From Xylocopa sonorina (taxonomy: Eukaryota > Arthropoda > Insecta > Hymenoptera > Apidae), in assembly GCF_050948175.1 (NCBI RefSeq), contig NW_027490113.1:434001-498000 (forward strand): DNA of 64,000 bases, read 5' to 3'. Every line of letters starts with the position of its first letter. The first letter of the stretch is position 1. Positions 1 through 12,094 of this stretch are shown in pieces. The translations under genes were made by a program, and so were the position numbers. Under the pieces are notes generated by a model. The model was not told the DNA's origin and did not search any database. It saw nothing but the letters and a program-made list of their open reading frames with translations.

Positions 1-428
1 CCGGGGCATCATCCTGCAGTAATCGTATAACGCCTGTTCCGAGATGGTGTAGAGAGGGAATGTGGAGGGTGAAAAGCATAAAATAACAACAATGTAACTA
101 AAGAGAAAGAGAAAGAAAATATGTGGAAGCATTGCATTTATTAAGAGGAAATCCTAGAAATATCAAACAACAGATTATATACCATACTGTAAGGGTAAGG
201 TACAACGAAATAGACGATATCGTGAGAGAAACTAAAAAAATCTAGAAATTTAAAAAGAAAATAATAATTTAGATTGAGCGAATCAATATCACTGATCCCG
301 GCAAGCTTAATGGAAAACGCATAACGATGAATCGGTTAGAGTATAAGATAAATGTTGGTCGCGGTTTGAGTGGCCCTGGGAATCCTTTGCCCGCATCAGG
401 GCAGGCAGTAGGATGGTGGAGGTCTTGC
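1..428 (+). mobile_element. R1-clade non-LTR retrotransposon fragment (5' region)
   Basis: This stretch aligns along its length with 16572-17003, the 5' part of the longer R1-like element in this window, with many substitutions and a few indels. Shared landmarks include an A-rich tract near 85-120, the run around 165-200, and the closing GC-rich string ending in 'aggatggtgg'. It is cut at both ends: the left end is the window edge, and on the right it stops near 425-430 where satellite-like sequence begins. No open frame of useful length survives. The strand is inferred from the longer copy, whose ORF1 reads on +. Confidence 0.6.
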
Positions 429-429
429 C

Positions 430-3400
430 CTCCTGTTGCTTGGATCTATAGAATTCACATTCTTTTGTTGAGTAGAAGCAGATAATTATAATGCTTTTCA
501 TAGAAGATTACAGCTTACTTAATTCGAAACGTTGAAATGAGATGAGTCATGGCATTGTATGATGCATTAGTACTCTATTGTCTCGACATGTAGATACTAC
601 GAAGGGCAATCCTGTTGCATGAAGCTGTATAATTTACATTCTTATGAAGTTTTAAAGCAGATAAGCATAGAGCTATGCATGAGAGATTACAGCATTCTTA
701 CTTTGAAACGATGAAATGGGATGCGCCAGCGCATTGCATGGAGAATTCTAGCTCGATTGCTTTAACAGACAGACACTACGGAGTGCCATGCCGTTGCATG
801 GAATTATATAGTTCACATTCTATTGAAGACCTCTAACAGTTAAGCATAATGTTATGGATATATGATTACAGATTCTTTGCTTTGAAACGTTGAAATGAGA
901 TGCGACATCGCCCTGCGTGAAGTATTAGAAATGTCTTGCTTGGACACGTAGAGATCTGGAAACGATATTCTATTGCAAGTAAGTATAGGATTCACATCCT
1001 TTTAAGGTCTAGATGCAGACAAATGTAACATATTGCATAGAACACTGCAATTTACCATGAATCATTGAAATGACTTGCGACATCGTGTTGAATGAAGCAA
1101 TAGAACTCTATTGCTTCGAAAAGTGGACATCTAAGAACGCAATTCCCTTGCAAGGAAGTGTAGAAATCACAGTCTTTTGACGTGTATATGCAGACAAGCA
1201 TAACGAGATGTTTAGAGCATTTTTATCTACTTACATACTTCGACCTGTTGATATCAAATGCGATATCGCGTTTTATATAGCATTAGAAATCTATTGCTTC
1301 AAAACGTGCACATCTAGAAACGCTACCTCCTGGCAAGATATTGTAGAATTTTTATACTGTTGACGTGTAGAAGCAGATAAATGTAACGCGTTTCTTTGAA
1401 TATTACATCTCTACATGCGGCATTGAAATGAGATGCGACTTCGATCTGAATAAAGTAATAGAACCTTATTGCTTCCACAAGTAGATATCTAAAAACGCTA
1501 TCCCCCTGCAAGGGAGTGTAGGGTTCACATTAGCTAGAAGTGTTGAAGAGTTAAACGTAACGCGCTGCATTGAATATTACATCTTAAATTACACATTGAA
1601 ATGTGGTGCGAGATCGCGATGAATGATGTATTAGAACTCTATTGCTTCGACACATTTACAACTAGAATCGCTATCCTCTTGTCCGGAAGTGTGGAAACCA
1701 CACTTTTGGGGCGCAGAAGCAGATGAGCATAATGATATATATAGTGCATTAAAATCTACAGACATACTTCGAACTGTTGATATGAAATGCGATATTGCGA
1801 AACATGAAGCATGAGAAATTAAATGCTTCGGCACCTGGACATCTAGAAACGCTATCCCCGGGCAAGGAAGTGTAGAGCTCACATTCAATTGGTGTGCAGA
1901 AGCAGGTAAACATAACGCGATACAATGAATATTACATCATATCATGCGGCATTGAAATGAGTTGCGACATCGCTTTGAATGAAGTAAGAGAACTCTTTTG
2001 CTTCTACGCGTAGATACCTAGAAACGCTATCCCGTTGGAAGAAAGAGTGGGATTTATATTTTTTTTGTATGCAGATACACAAATCGCGTTGCATTGAATA
2101 CTATATCTTAACGCGGAACAATGAAATGAAATGCGACATCGCGTTTTAAAAAGCACTACAACTCTACTGCTTCGATACGCAGACACCTGCAAACGCTATT
2201 TCCTAGCAAGGAAGTTTCGCACTTACATTCTTTTGAAGTGAATACGAGGTATACATGACACTTCGCAATGAATATTATACCTTATCATGAAACATAGAAA
2301 TGAGATTCGACATCTCGTTTTAAGAAGCATTAGAACTATATTGCTTCGATACGTAGACATCTGCAAACGCTATTTCCCAGCAAGGAAGTGCGGCATTTAC
2401 ATACTCTTGAAGTGTAGACGAGGTATACACTTCGCAATGAATGTTATATCTTATCATGATACATAGAAATGAGATGCGATATCAAGCTTAAAGAATGATT
2501 AGAACTCTATTGCGTCGATACGTAGAGATCTGGACTCGCTATTTCCTAGCATGGAAGTGTGGCATTTACATTCTATTGAAGGTTAGTGGAGATATACATA
2601 ACACTTCACAATGAATATTATATCTTATCATGAAACATAGAAATGAGATGCGATATCGCGTTTAATGAAACATTAGAACACAATTGCTTCGATACGTAGA
2701 CATCTGGGAACGCATTTCCTATCACGGAAGTGTAGCATTTACATTCTTTTGAAGTGTAGACGAGGTATACATATCACTTCGCAATGAATATTATATCTTA
2801 TCATTATGCTTATAACTGAGATGCGATATCGCGTTCTAAAAAGCATTTCAAATCTATTGCTTCCATACGTAGACATCTGGGAACGCATTTCCTAGCAGGG
2901 AAGTGTGGCATTTACATTATTTTATAGTGTAAACGTGGTATACATAACACTTCGCAATGACTATTATATCTTAGTATGAAATATAGAAATGTGATGCTAT
3001 ATCGCGTTTTAAGAAGCATTGCAACTCTATTGCTTCGATACGTAGACATCTGGGAACGATATTTCCTAGCAAGGAAGTGTGGCATTAACAATCTTTTGAA
3101 GTGTAGACGAGGAATGCATAACACTTCGCAAATCATATTATATCTTACCATAAAACATAGAAATCAGATGTAATATCGCGTTGTAAGAAGTATTCGAACT
3201 CTATTGCTTCGATACGTAGACACCTAGAAACGCTATTCCGTTCCAAGGAAGTGTGGCATTTACATTCGATTAACGTGCCGACAAGATATAAATAACGCAC
3301 TGCACTGGACATTTCATCTAATCATGGGACTTAAAAATGAGATGCTATAACGCGTTTTATGAAGCATTAGAACTCCGTTGCTGCGATACTTAGACATGTA

Positions 3401-3503
3401 GAAAAGCTATTCCGTAGCAAGTATGTCTGTGATTAACATTCTCTTGAAGTATTGGCGAGATATACGCTACGGGTTGCTTTGATTTATATCCTATCATGAC
3501 AAA
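430..3503 (+). repeat. Diverged 174-bp satellite array, + oriented arm
   Basis: Successive ~174-bp monomers can be followed by recurring landmarks such as 'ttgcttcgatacgtagac' (about 2341, 2513, 2687, 2857, 3031, 3207), 'aaatgagatgcgatatcgcg' and 'cttcgcaatgaatattatat'. Orientation is opposite to the main array at 19858-49724. Monomers at the outer edge (430-1900) are strongly diverged, while those at 2200-3300 are much closer to the main-array consensus. The short open frames here are slices of the satellite frame, not genes. Confidence 0.85.
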
Positions 3504-3513
3504 CAACTACATT
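3501..3513. other. Satellite inversion junction
   Basis: Up to about 3500 ('atcctatcatgac') the monomers read in + orientation. From about 3512 ('actacattgctacggaatag') they read in - orientation. The switch happens within roughly a dozen bases with no recognisable inserted element, so the two arms meet directly at an orientation breakpoint. Confidence 0.75.
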
Positions 3514-6500
3514 GCTACGGAATAGTGTTTCTAGATCCCTACGTATCGAATCAGTAGGGCTCCAATGCTTCGTAAATCGCGATGATGCATCTCATTACTA
3601 TGTTTCATGATAAGATATAATATTCATTGCGATGTGTTATGTATACCTCGTCTACACTTCAAAAGAATGTAAATTCCACACTTCCTTGCAAGGAAATGCG
3701 TTTCCAGATGTCGATGTATCGGAGCAATATAGTTCTAATGCTTCTTAAAACGAGATATCGCATCACATTCCTATGCTTCATGATAAGATATAATATTCAT
3801 TGCGAAGTGTCATGTATACCTCGTATTCACTTCAAAAGAATGTAAATGCGACATTTCCTTGCAAGGAAATAACGTTTCCAGACGTCTACCTATCGAAGCA
3901 ATAGTGTTCTAATGCTTCTTAAAACGAGATATGGCATCTCATTTCTATGTTTCGTGATATGATATAATATTCATTGCGAAGTGTTATGTATATCTCGTAT
4001 TCGCTTGAAAGGAATGTAAATGCGACACTTCCTTGCCTGGAAATAGCGTTTGCAAATGTCTACGTATCCTAGCAATAGATGTCTAATGCTTCTTAAAACT
4101 CGATATCCCGTCTCATTTCTATGTTACATGATAAAATAGAATATTCATTGCGAAGTGTTATGTATACCTCGTCTACACTTCGGAAGAATGTACATGGCAC
4201 ACATGCTTGCTAGGAAAAGCGTTTCCAGATGTCTGGGTGTCGAAGCAATAGAGTTCCAATGGTACTTAAAGTGCGATATCGCATCACATTTTTATATTTC
4301 ATGATAAGATATAATATTCATTCCGAAGTGTTATGTATACCTCATCTACACTTCAAAAGAAAGTAAATGCGACACTTCCTTGCTAAGAAATAGCTTTTCC
4401 AGATGTCTACGTATCGAAGCAGTAGAGCTCTAATGCTTCTTAAAACGCGATATCTCATCACATTTCTATTTTCCATGATAAGATATGATATTCATTGCGA
4501 AGTGTTATGTATACCTCCTTCACATTTCAAAAGAATGTGAATGCATCACTTGCTTGCTAGGAAATGCGTTTCCAGATGTTTACGTACCGAATAATTAGAG
4601 TTCTAATGCCTCTTAAAACGCGATATCGCACTTCATTTCTATGTTTCAGGATAAGATAAATTATTCATTGCGAAGTATTATGTATACCTCGTCTACACTT
4701 CCACAGAATGTAAATGCCAAACACGCTTGGTAGGAAATGCGTTTCCAGATGAATACGTATCAAAGCAATAGAGTTCTAATGTTTCTTAAAACGCGACATA
4801 ACATCTCATTTCTATTTTTCATGATAAGATATAATATTCTTAAAATATTCTTAACTTTCTTGCTACGTAATAATAGCGTTCCTAGATGTTTACGTATCGA
4901 AGCAATAGAGTTTTAATGCCTCATACAATGCGATATCGCATCTCATTTCTATGTATCACGATAAGGTGTAATATTCAATGCATCGCGTTATGTATATCTC
5001 ATCTACAATTCAAAAGAATGAAAATGCCACACTTCCTTTCTACGGAATAGCGTTTGTAGATATTTACGTTTCGAAGCAGTGGAGTTCTAACGCTTCATAA
5101 AACGCGATATCGCATCTAATTTCTATGTCTCATAGTAAGATGTAATTAAATGCGACGCGTTATGTTTATCTCGTCAGCACTTCAATAGAACGTATATACC
5201 ACACTTCCGGGCTACGGAATAGCGTTTACAGATTTCTACATATCGAAGCAATGGGGTTCTAATGCTACATAAAACGGGATATTGCATCTCATTTCTATGT
5301 TACGCAATAAGATGTAATACAATGCAACGCGTTATGTATATCTCGTCAACACCTCAAAAGAACGTAAACTCCACAACACATGGCCATGGCATAGCGTTTC
5401 TAGATGTCTACGTTTCGAAGCAATCGAGTTCTAATGCTTCACGAAACGCACTATCGCTTCTCATTTCTATGTGTCTTAATACGATGTAATATTCAATGCA
5501 ACGCAATATGTATATCGCGTCTACGCCGAGGAAGAATGTAAATTCCAGATTTCCTTGCTGCGGAATAGCGTTTCTAGGTGTCTATTTATCGATGCAATAA
5601 AGTTCAAATTCATCATTCAACGCAATATCGTATTTCAGTTCAATGTTTAATGTAAGATGTTATACTCAGTTCAACGCGTTACGTTTATCTCGTCTACACT
5701 TCAAAGGAATGTGAACTCTTTACCCCCTTTCAGAGGGATATCCTTTTAAGACGCTTCTGCCCATCAATTGTATGTGTATCCTGCACGTCCTTGCAAAGGC
5801 ATAGCGTTCCTAGATGCACAGAGTGTCGACGCAATAGAGTACTCGAATACTTCATTCAACGCGATATCGCATCTCACTTCAATGGTTAAAATGTAATATT
5901 CAATTCCACGCGTTATGTTTATCTCTTACACACTTCAAAACAATATGAGATCTACATTCCCTTACAAAGGGATAGCGTCTTCAGATGATTACTTTTCGAT
6001 GCAATAGAGTTCTATTGCTTCAGTCAAAGCGTTTTCGCATTTCATTTCACTGCCGTATGATAAGTTGTAATATTCAATGCAACGCGTTATGTTTGTCTCG
6101 ACTACACAGCCGAAAGAATGTAAATCCCACACTTTCTTGTCAGGGGATAGCGTTTTTAGATGTCTACTTTTTGAGGCAATAGAGTTCTAATGCTTCGATG
6201 TATGTCAGTGGATTTTCATGCTGTATACATCTCATTATGCTTCTACACTTCAAAATTATGTGAATTCTGCTGTTCCATGCAACGCGATAGCCCTTCATAT
6301 TTTGTGCTTGACAAGGTAATGCAGTTTTATTGCTACATTCAATGCGATAGCGCAACTCATTTCACCGTTTCAAGGTAAGTGACCTGTAACCCTCTATGCA
6401 TAGCAAAATGCTTCTACACTTTTAATGAATGTCAATAGAAGGAATGTCCATAAAGCGGGATCGCGCTTCATAGTTACTACGTGTCAAACAAACGTATTTC

Positions 6501-6795
6501 CTTGGGTCCACGCAATAAGGTGACGAATCTATTATGAAGATGGTAAAACATGTACCATGTGGTGTTATATTCATGTCATTATACTTGTCTGCTCCTACAC
6601 AGCAATCGATTGTAAATTCTGCTGTTTCTTCCAGCGGAATAGAGTTTCATATTGTCTGCGTCTCAAAGCAGTAGATACCTAAAGCATTACACCATGCGAT
6701 TGCGCATTTCATTTCGACAATTCAAAGTAAAGAAACTGTAATCAAAAATGCATAGCATAATGCTTATCTGCTTCTATGCTTTATAATGCTTTTAG
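3512..6795 (-). repeat. Diverged 174-bp satellite array, - oriented arm
   Basis: About nineteen monomers of the same satellite in the main-array orientation, recognisable by 'aatgcttcttaaaacg', 'catgataagatataatattcattgcgaagtg' and 'tccttgctaggaaatag'. Divergence increases towards 6795: after about 5500 the units are hard to align, and those near 6660-6780 mirror the decayed units at 640-730 on the other arm. The arm ends where LTR-like sequence begins (about 6830). No gene is supported inside it. Confidence 0.82.
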
Positions 6796-6829
6796 ATGTG
6801 AGAAGAACCTCAAACTCCCTTTAACCGCC

Positions 6830-7508
6830 TAAAGAGAAGTCAAAGGTCCAGCGTCCCTGCAAGTGAGCCATGGGAGCGTTGTGCGCAAGGCGCTCCGCAA
6901 TTCAAATGATCGGGAGGACCCCCCTCAGAAACACCCGAAGGGGCGAGAAGAGGTGATCGCTGAAATCCACTGATCGATGGCCCCGAACAATACCAAAGCG
7001 TACAGCCCACCCCACCAAGGAGCCTCAAGGAGCTTATTCGCTAAAGCATTCCATTTTCATGCCGCATTTCTTGTATCACATATTGTGTATTGTATCTTAT
7101 ATCGTGAAAACGGGTGGTGATCCCGGGTTATTCGCGGCGTGTTGCGTAGTTTCCCGTAGCACTTGTTAACTAAACCCACGTCAAGGCCATAAATAAAGAA
7201 GCCGTGACTTCAGTATCCCGCGACCCGAGTGCGTGTACTCGGTTAGGCGTAGGCGAGAGGTGGAGCATTTAGAAGTTTCGAGGGTTGTTCCTCCCCTTGT
7301 TTCCCGGGGTCGTGTAGTCTATTTCTTTGCTGCTTCCTGAGCAGCTGGCGCTTAAAAAACTATAGTCTCTCAGTTTCGAAATACCCCTCGTTTCGGTGAA
7401 TATTGTAACGATAGATTGCTTTAGACTAAAGTACGTTTTATACTTTAAGGCATTTGGATATAACTACTTCGAGTTTCCCTGACTTACTGTAGACAGGTAT
7501 CCGTCACA
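6830..7508 (+). mobile_element. Truncated LTR remnant, same family as the solo LTR
   Basis: Aligns with the right half of the solo LTR at 11269-12652. Shared strings include 'ggaccccc', 'ccccgaacaatacc', 'cgggtggtgatccc', 'attcgcggcgtg', 'gccgtga-ttcagtatcccgcgac' and 'gagcagctggcgc'. It lacks the LTR start and the TATA/GA-repeat segment (a jump at about 7030 relative to the other copy). The last bases, 'ccgtcaca', match the right terminus of the solo LTR. It lies directly beside the decayed edge of the satellite, so insertion at or in the array edge is likely. Confidence 0.7.
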
Positions 7509-7574
7509 ACTGATAGGGAACATCACTTTACATAGATATATAAAACACACATAGCTTTAAACGCAGAACTGAGA

Positions 7575-7712
7575 GTTTGAGAACTTCCTTCGAAACGTTG
7601 ATAGTGAGGAGCTCCATCGGATTTCATAGAACTTCAGAACTTACTTGCTATGAAACGTAGGCAAATAAGGGCCATCGCGTTACTTGGAACTTTAGAACTT
7701 GCTTACTCCAAC
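7575..7712 (+). repeat. Possible decayed satellite monomer remnant
   Basis: Two imperfect units ('gaacttccttcgaaacgttga...' and 'gaacttacttgctatgaaacg...') resemble the most diverged + oriented monomers near 700-950, including 'gaaacgttga' and a 'catcg...' segment. If real, the LTR remnant at 6830-7508 sits inside an older, wider satellite edge. The similarity is weak and judged by eye. Confidence 0.3.
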
Positions 7713-10700
7713 AAAGATTTCTATTGCCTTCGTCCGTTCTTTCAGAAGAGTATTTCATAAACCACATACTTTTCACGCTTCTGATATCTTTGAAAGTTCG
7801 CGAGATGTAATCGTTTAAGTTTTAAAATGATTACTTAGTGTGGATTATTATTTAGTAACTCGGTTATAAACATGTCTGCATAAGATTTAATCTATATACT
7901 TATAAGCCTGAAATTTATGCAGTCATTTGTTAGTCACTTATTGCTCAAACGACAAAGATTCTGACCACTTCAAAATGATTGACTTTCATCAATTTTCTTA
8001 AAATTGACATACCGTCCAACTGCTTGCATTAAAGACTGTAATTAAAGTTTTCAAAATATTTTACCTCATATAGATGAATTCTGGAATTGAAGGTGATTGT
8101 TTGATTTTTCTAACTCCTGTTTAGAACATCTTTCCATTGGAATGTTCAAGTATTTTTCATATTCGTAATTATTGAAAATGTTTTGCTTGGTTCTTTAATT
8201 TAATATTTAGAATTTCCTGCGAAATATTTTTTATCGTAATGAACTATATAATTGCAATTATAATTCTTTATGAAATAATAATAACAGAGAGGAATGTATC
8301 CATTCTTGTAGTTTTGTAAAGAGTATTTAATCTCACTATTTAAAATGAAACATTAACATTTGTTTACAATCTAATGGAATTTAGTTACCTTTTGATTCAA
8401 ATTCACAATGTTAATCTTCCGTAGTTCAACAATTGTGAGCTGTCCTCAGGAATCGCAGCTCAGTACTTATAAAATGGACGACAAACGAACAGCCTAACCA
8501 ATTGTAATCAAACCGATATTTCAATACCAATATTATCATGTTTAACTTATTCTGAAAACTATCAAAATGCCCTTCGAACAGTGTTTACTCACTTCCTTCC
8601 ATCACTGTTTGCAATACGTAAGTTTCATTTACTATCAAAACCGTAAGTATTATCGCCTTTCTTTACTTCTTGTAACCTTCAATGGCTTCATGTTTCAGGT
8701 CGTTGAACTCGTTTTGAAATACTCTATCGTATTATGCAAGAATGAACATATCAATTCATTTTAAAAAATGAAGGTGACCTTCAAGTGTCCAACATACCTC
8801 CACTTACAAAAAAACTATTTTCATCAACGTCTGGGCCCTTTGTGTTATGCAATTTTATATGAGCAAAAATTTCTGTGAAACTTATAGCTTTGAGAATATC
8901 TGAGCTGCTAATTATTACTATCCAATCCTGTATGTTGTTATGGATGTGTCCAGCAAGGCAACGATGAACAAAGTTAAATTTAATATTACGATGTTTATTA
9001 TACTATTTATAATATATGTGTTTTTCTGGAATTTAGCTCAAAAACAGTGTTTACGATGTCGGCAGATGAATGTATTTGCCTTAGGATTCCAAGTGCTGAC
9101 AATTTCGAAAGTAGAGTATTTCTTTACTCCGCTAACCAAATCATTGCAAACGTTAAGTAAAGTGCATGTCTTTCAAAACTGTCAGATGCATATTACGATA
9201 CAACGTTCCTGAGAAATGGTACTTGTCACTCTTTTTTAATTTCCGTTTTTTTAAGCAGAGGAAATTTAATTGAAATATCCGCAAAATTTAAGGACAAAAA
9301 AGTTATTATAATCTTACGGAACATATATGATGGTGATAAAGGATAAGTGTACGGAACTAGAACTACAAAGTAGATGAATACATTCCTCCAATGATGCTTC
9401 TACGTCAATAAAATCAGTTAAACAAAGAACTATTACAAAAATCAGGCATAATTAATATTACTTCTGAACAAAAGCTATAATATAATTGAACCGAAATGGA
9501 TATAAAAGATGCAATTATATCTATACGTTCTATTCTATGCAAAGGCAAATATGTCAAAGAGAAAAAATGTATTACTTACAAATTACTTATGTTCCCAGAG
9601 ATCTCACTAATTCAGTCTTCTCGTCTTGCAGGACTAATCATTCATTTAACATGAAAAGGGGTCGAGAAATAGTAAAAAGTTATTACATATTTCATAGCCT
9701 CACTCGATACGTCGATTAGATCACGTAAAACATTGGACACTAATTCCATCTACACCTTCAGACCTTAAATATATAATTTCAACAACATATTTAACACTGT
9801 TTTAATAACATTTTTCTAATTATTTATATCTATGCCTAATAAATATATATTAATCGAATAAGTTGCTTTACCAAAGAATAAAAAAACTGAGGATTACAAA
9901 TCTGAGCATTACATAACAAACGTGCATTACATATATAATATTACATGTAACAAAAAATGAATATCAAAAAGATCGTACATAAGTTGAATCCACAATGCGG
10001 TTATAGAGATACAGAAATGGCAAAAATTCCAAACAATAATTAACAAAATTCAAAAAGGGGGAGTGAAAGTCCATCTCCTTAACGATAATAAGAAACAAGT
10101 CTGCCTCATGTACTATAACATCCCAAACAGCCAGCGATTGGCACATTAATGACAACGGATGGAACGAATTCCGTGGCAGAACTGTGCCAAAACTGTGCTC
10201 CTGCTCAGCTCTTGCAACGGCATACTCTTAATACTGGAGCGACACTCGTATCAGGGTACTACTAAAATACCGCGATAAAGCACACGGGTTACATGGCCGT
10301 GGCAATAACACTATCAGCTCATCATAGTTACACGCGTGTTAATGGCGTAGGATGACATTTATTAATGGGAAAGCTGTTTCCATAAAAATTATAAACGAAT
10401 ATGAAAAATGACCAAACTAAGCAATTTATTTATTTTGATTCCAAAATAGATACACCGACACGAAACAAAAACATAAGAACTCGATTTTATTATTTTCGGT
10501 AAACTAGCTAGATACGGCGATTTTTTCCATAGAGTCGTTAATTGCTTCATCATAAAAATATATACATTTACTTTATACATATTTTTTCATTTCATCATTA
10601 CAAATTCATGCAATTGAGAGTTATATTAAATACGATGACCGCATGTTATTTAAGAAATTTCACAAGGCGAAGTTAGGGACGCAACAGCATGACTTTTTAT

Positions 10701-11264
10701 TTTATAAGTAATATTTTATTTTATAAATAATATTTATAGTATATGACGGGATGAAAGAAATATATCTGACTCGCTCAATAACTATAAATATAGGAAAATG
10801 ACTATCAAAATGTCTATCAATACTCATATTGTAAAACATCTACTGACATCTAACGGTTTTAATTTGGATGAAAGCAGAGGTTCCCCATTACCAAATGTGA
10901 CCCTACGTCATTGCTGAGAAGATTCATGAATGGAGCGATGACACACATGTCACGATGGTCCTGGTGCTGCGCGATTCACACGGTGTGCTACGCTTGCCTA
11001 AAACGTGCTGGTAACACGTTCTGGCATTTTAGCTAATGAATTCGGACACAAATGGCTACGGATCAGATGACACTCCTCAGACGTGGCAATATAGTGCCGA
11101 TATGGTGTCGCCACCATCTTGCAGTTTGTTATCTGGGATGCTTTCTAGAGCTTTATTCGGAATTGAATTTGAACACATAGCTACTTAATCGCGAATTTAT
11201 ATGTACATAATTATACATCACTGCATAAAAACAATATCATACACTTTTATAATCAATGCGATAT
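7713..11264. other. AT-rich region without a recognisable gene
   Basis: The composition is strongly AT-rich with many A/T runs and stops in all frames. Two relatively GC-rich islands stand out, at about 10140-10350 and 10860-11130; they may be fragments of old mobile elements, but I could not match them to anything else in the window. Short open frames at 8567-8764, 9486-9719, 9964-10155 (-) and 10389-10580 (-) show no domain or motif. Introns or regulatory DNA of an unseen gene cannot be excluded. Confidence 0.5.
8940..9212 (+). CDS. Unrecognised 90-codon open frame with one hydrophobic segment
   Basis: This is the longest open frame in the AT-rich region. It would encode 90 residues with a hydrophobic stretch at about residues 16-32 (key residues IILFIIYVFFW), which would make one membrane helix, and a CLRC pair just after it. 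I do not recognise the family. In DNA this AT-rich a hydrophobic open frame of this size can arise by chance, because T-rich codons encode F, I, L and Y. No splice sites, promoter or neighbouring exons support it. Confidence 0.15.
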   Translation: MDVSSKATMNKVKFNITMFIILFIIYVFFWNLAQKQCLRCRQMNVFALGFQVLTISKVEYFFTPLTKSLQTLSKVHVFQNCQMHITIQRS

Positions 11265-11268
11265 AAGA
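11265..11268. repeat. Left target-site duplication of solo LTR (aaga)
   Basis: The four bases 'aaga' directly precede the LTR start TGTGACG and recur at 12653-12656 directly after the LTR end CGTCACA. A 4-bp duplication is usual for Ty3/Gypsy-type integrases. A chance match at fixed positions is about 1 in 256, so the support comes mainly from the combination with the inverted TG...CA termini. Confidence 0.6.
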
Positions 11269-11302
11269 TGTGACGTGGTGACGTCACAAGGCTCGCTAAC
11301 CA

Positions 11303-11316
11303 CCCCCCCCCCCCCC
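11303..11316. repeat. C14 homopolymer in solo LTR
   Basis: Fourteen consecutive cytosines, 34 bases inside the left end of the solo LTR. Confidence 0.9.
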
Positions 11317-11931
11317 TGCTTCGGTTAGACTAGCTCGCAGATCACCACCCATGCAAGAAGCGCGACACGGACCATCGCGATAGCTGTGTTCTTTTCTTTC
11401 TCTCCGTTCTACGGATTAGACTGGCGAGCTGATGGAAGAAGCGACCCAGAAGACGCCCCTTCGGCGGATAAGAAGACCGCAGGTTCGCGGAAGGGCTGTG
11501 CGCCGAAGTAGCGTGACGGGATCGACGGTGGAGGAGTCGGGAAGTGAGCAAGAAGAGACCCTGAAGCCCGAAGGATACGATCCAGAGCCCAGCAAACGAT
11601 AAGACCGCTGCCACAGTCCATGGAGACGAATGGAGACGAACAGGATGGTTCTCGGGTGTGAGAAGGACCTCCACCCCTCCCCTGAGCCCATGGAGAGGAA
11701 AACTCAAGATGCGCAGCGGAATTGCAGGTGAGCCGTGGAAAGCGCGGCGCGCGACACGCGCCGCAGTTCAGATGATCCAGAGGACCCCCTCTAGACACAC
11801 CAGAGGGGGCGATCAGGGAAGATCGCCGAAATCCACCGATCGATGCCCCGAACAATACCGAAGCGTATAGCCCTACCCCACCAAGGAGCCCTAAGGAGGA
11901 TCTAAGGGGATCCGAAGACCCCCAGCAAACC

Positions 11932-11938
11932 TATATAA
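11932..11938 (+). promoter_or_regulatory. TATA-like box of solo LTR
   Basis: TATATAA in a locally GC-rich context, about 660 bases into the LTR. It is the only strong TATA match there and is the plausible U3 promoter element. The remnant at 6830-7508 has lost this segment. Confidence 0.45.
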
Positions 11939-12041
11939 TGAGCTAGCCAGCATGAAGACGGCCTACTCTACTACTATTCTTCTTCCCAGCGACTTAGCGA
12001 CTATTTAGCGAGCAACCAAGCAAGCGATTATACGGAGCGAT

Positions 12042-12047
<6 letters not shown>

Positions 12048-12093
<46 letters not shown>
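12048..12093. repeat. (GA)n microsatellite in solo LTR
   Basis: About 23 perfect GA dinucleotides downstream of the TATA-like box. The related remnant at 6830-7508 lacks this part, so whether the repeat belongs to the family or expanded in this copy is unknown. Confidence 0.95.

Positions 12094-12094
<1 letters not shown>

Noticed and set aside
8567..8764. 65-codon hydrophobic open frame resembling a membrane receptor fragment
   Set aside because: T-rich DNA gives F/L/Y-rich frames by chance; no splice sites or continuation were found.
11342..11855. Overlapping - strand open frames of 91-148 codons
   Set aside because: They lie inside the GC-rich part of the solo LTR, have no motif, and the related remnant at 6830-7508 does not keep them.
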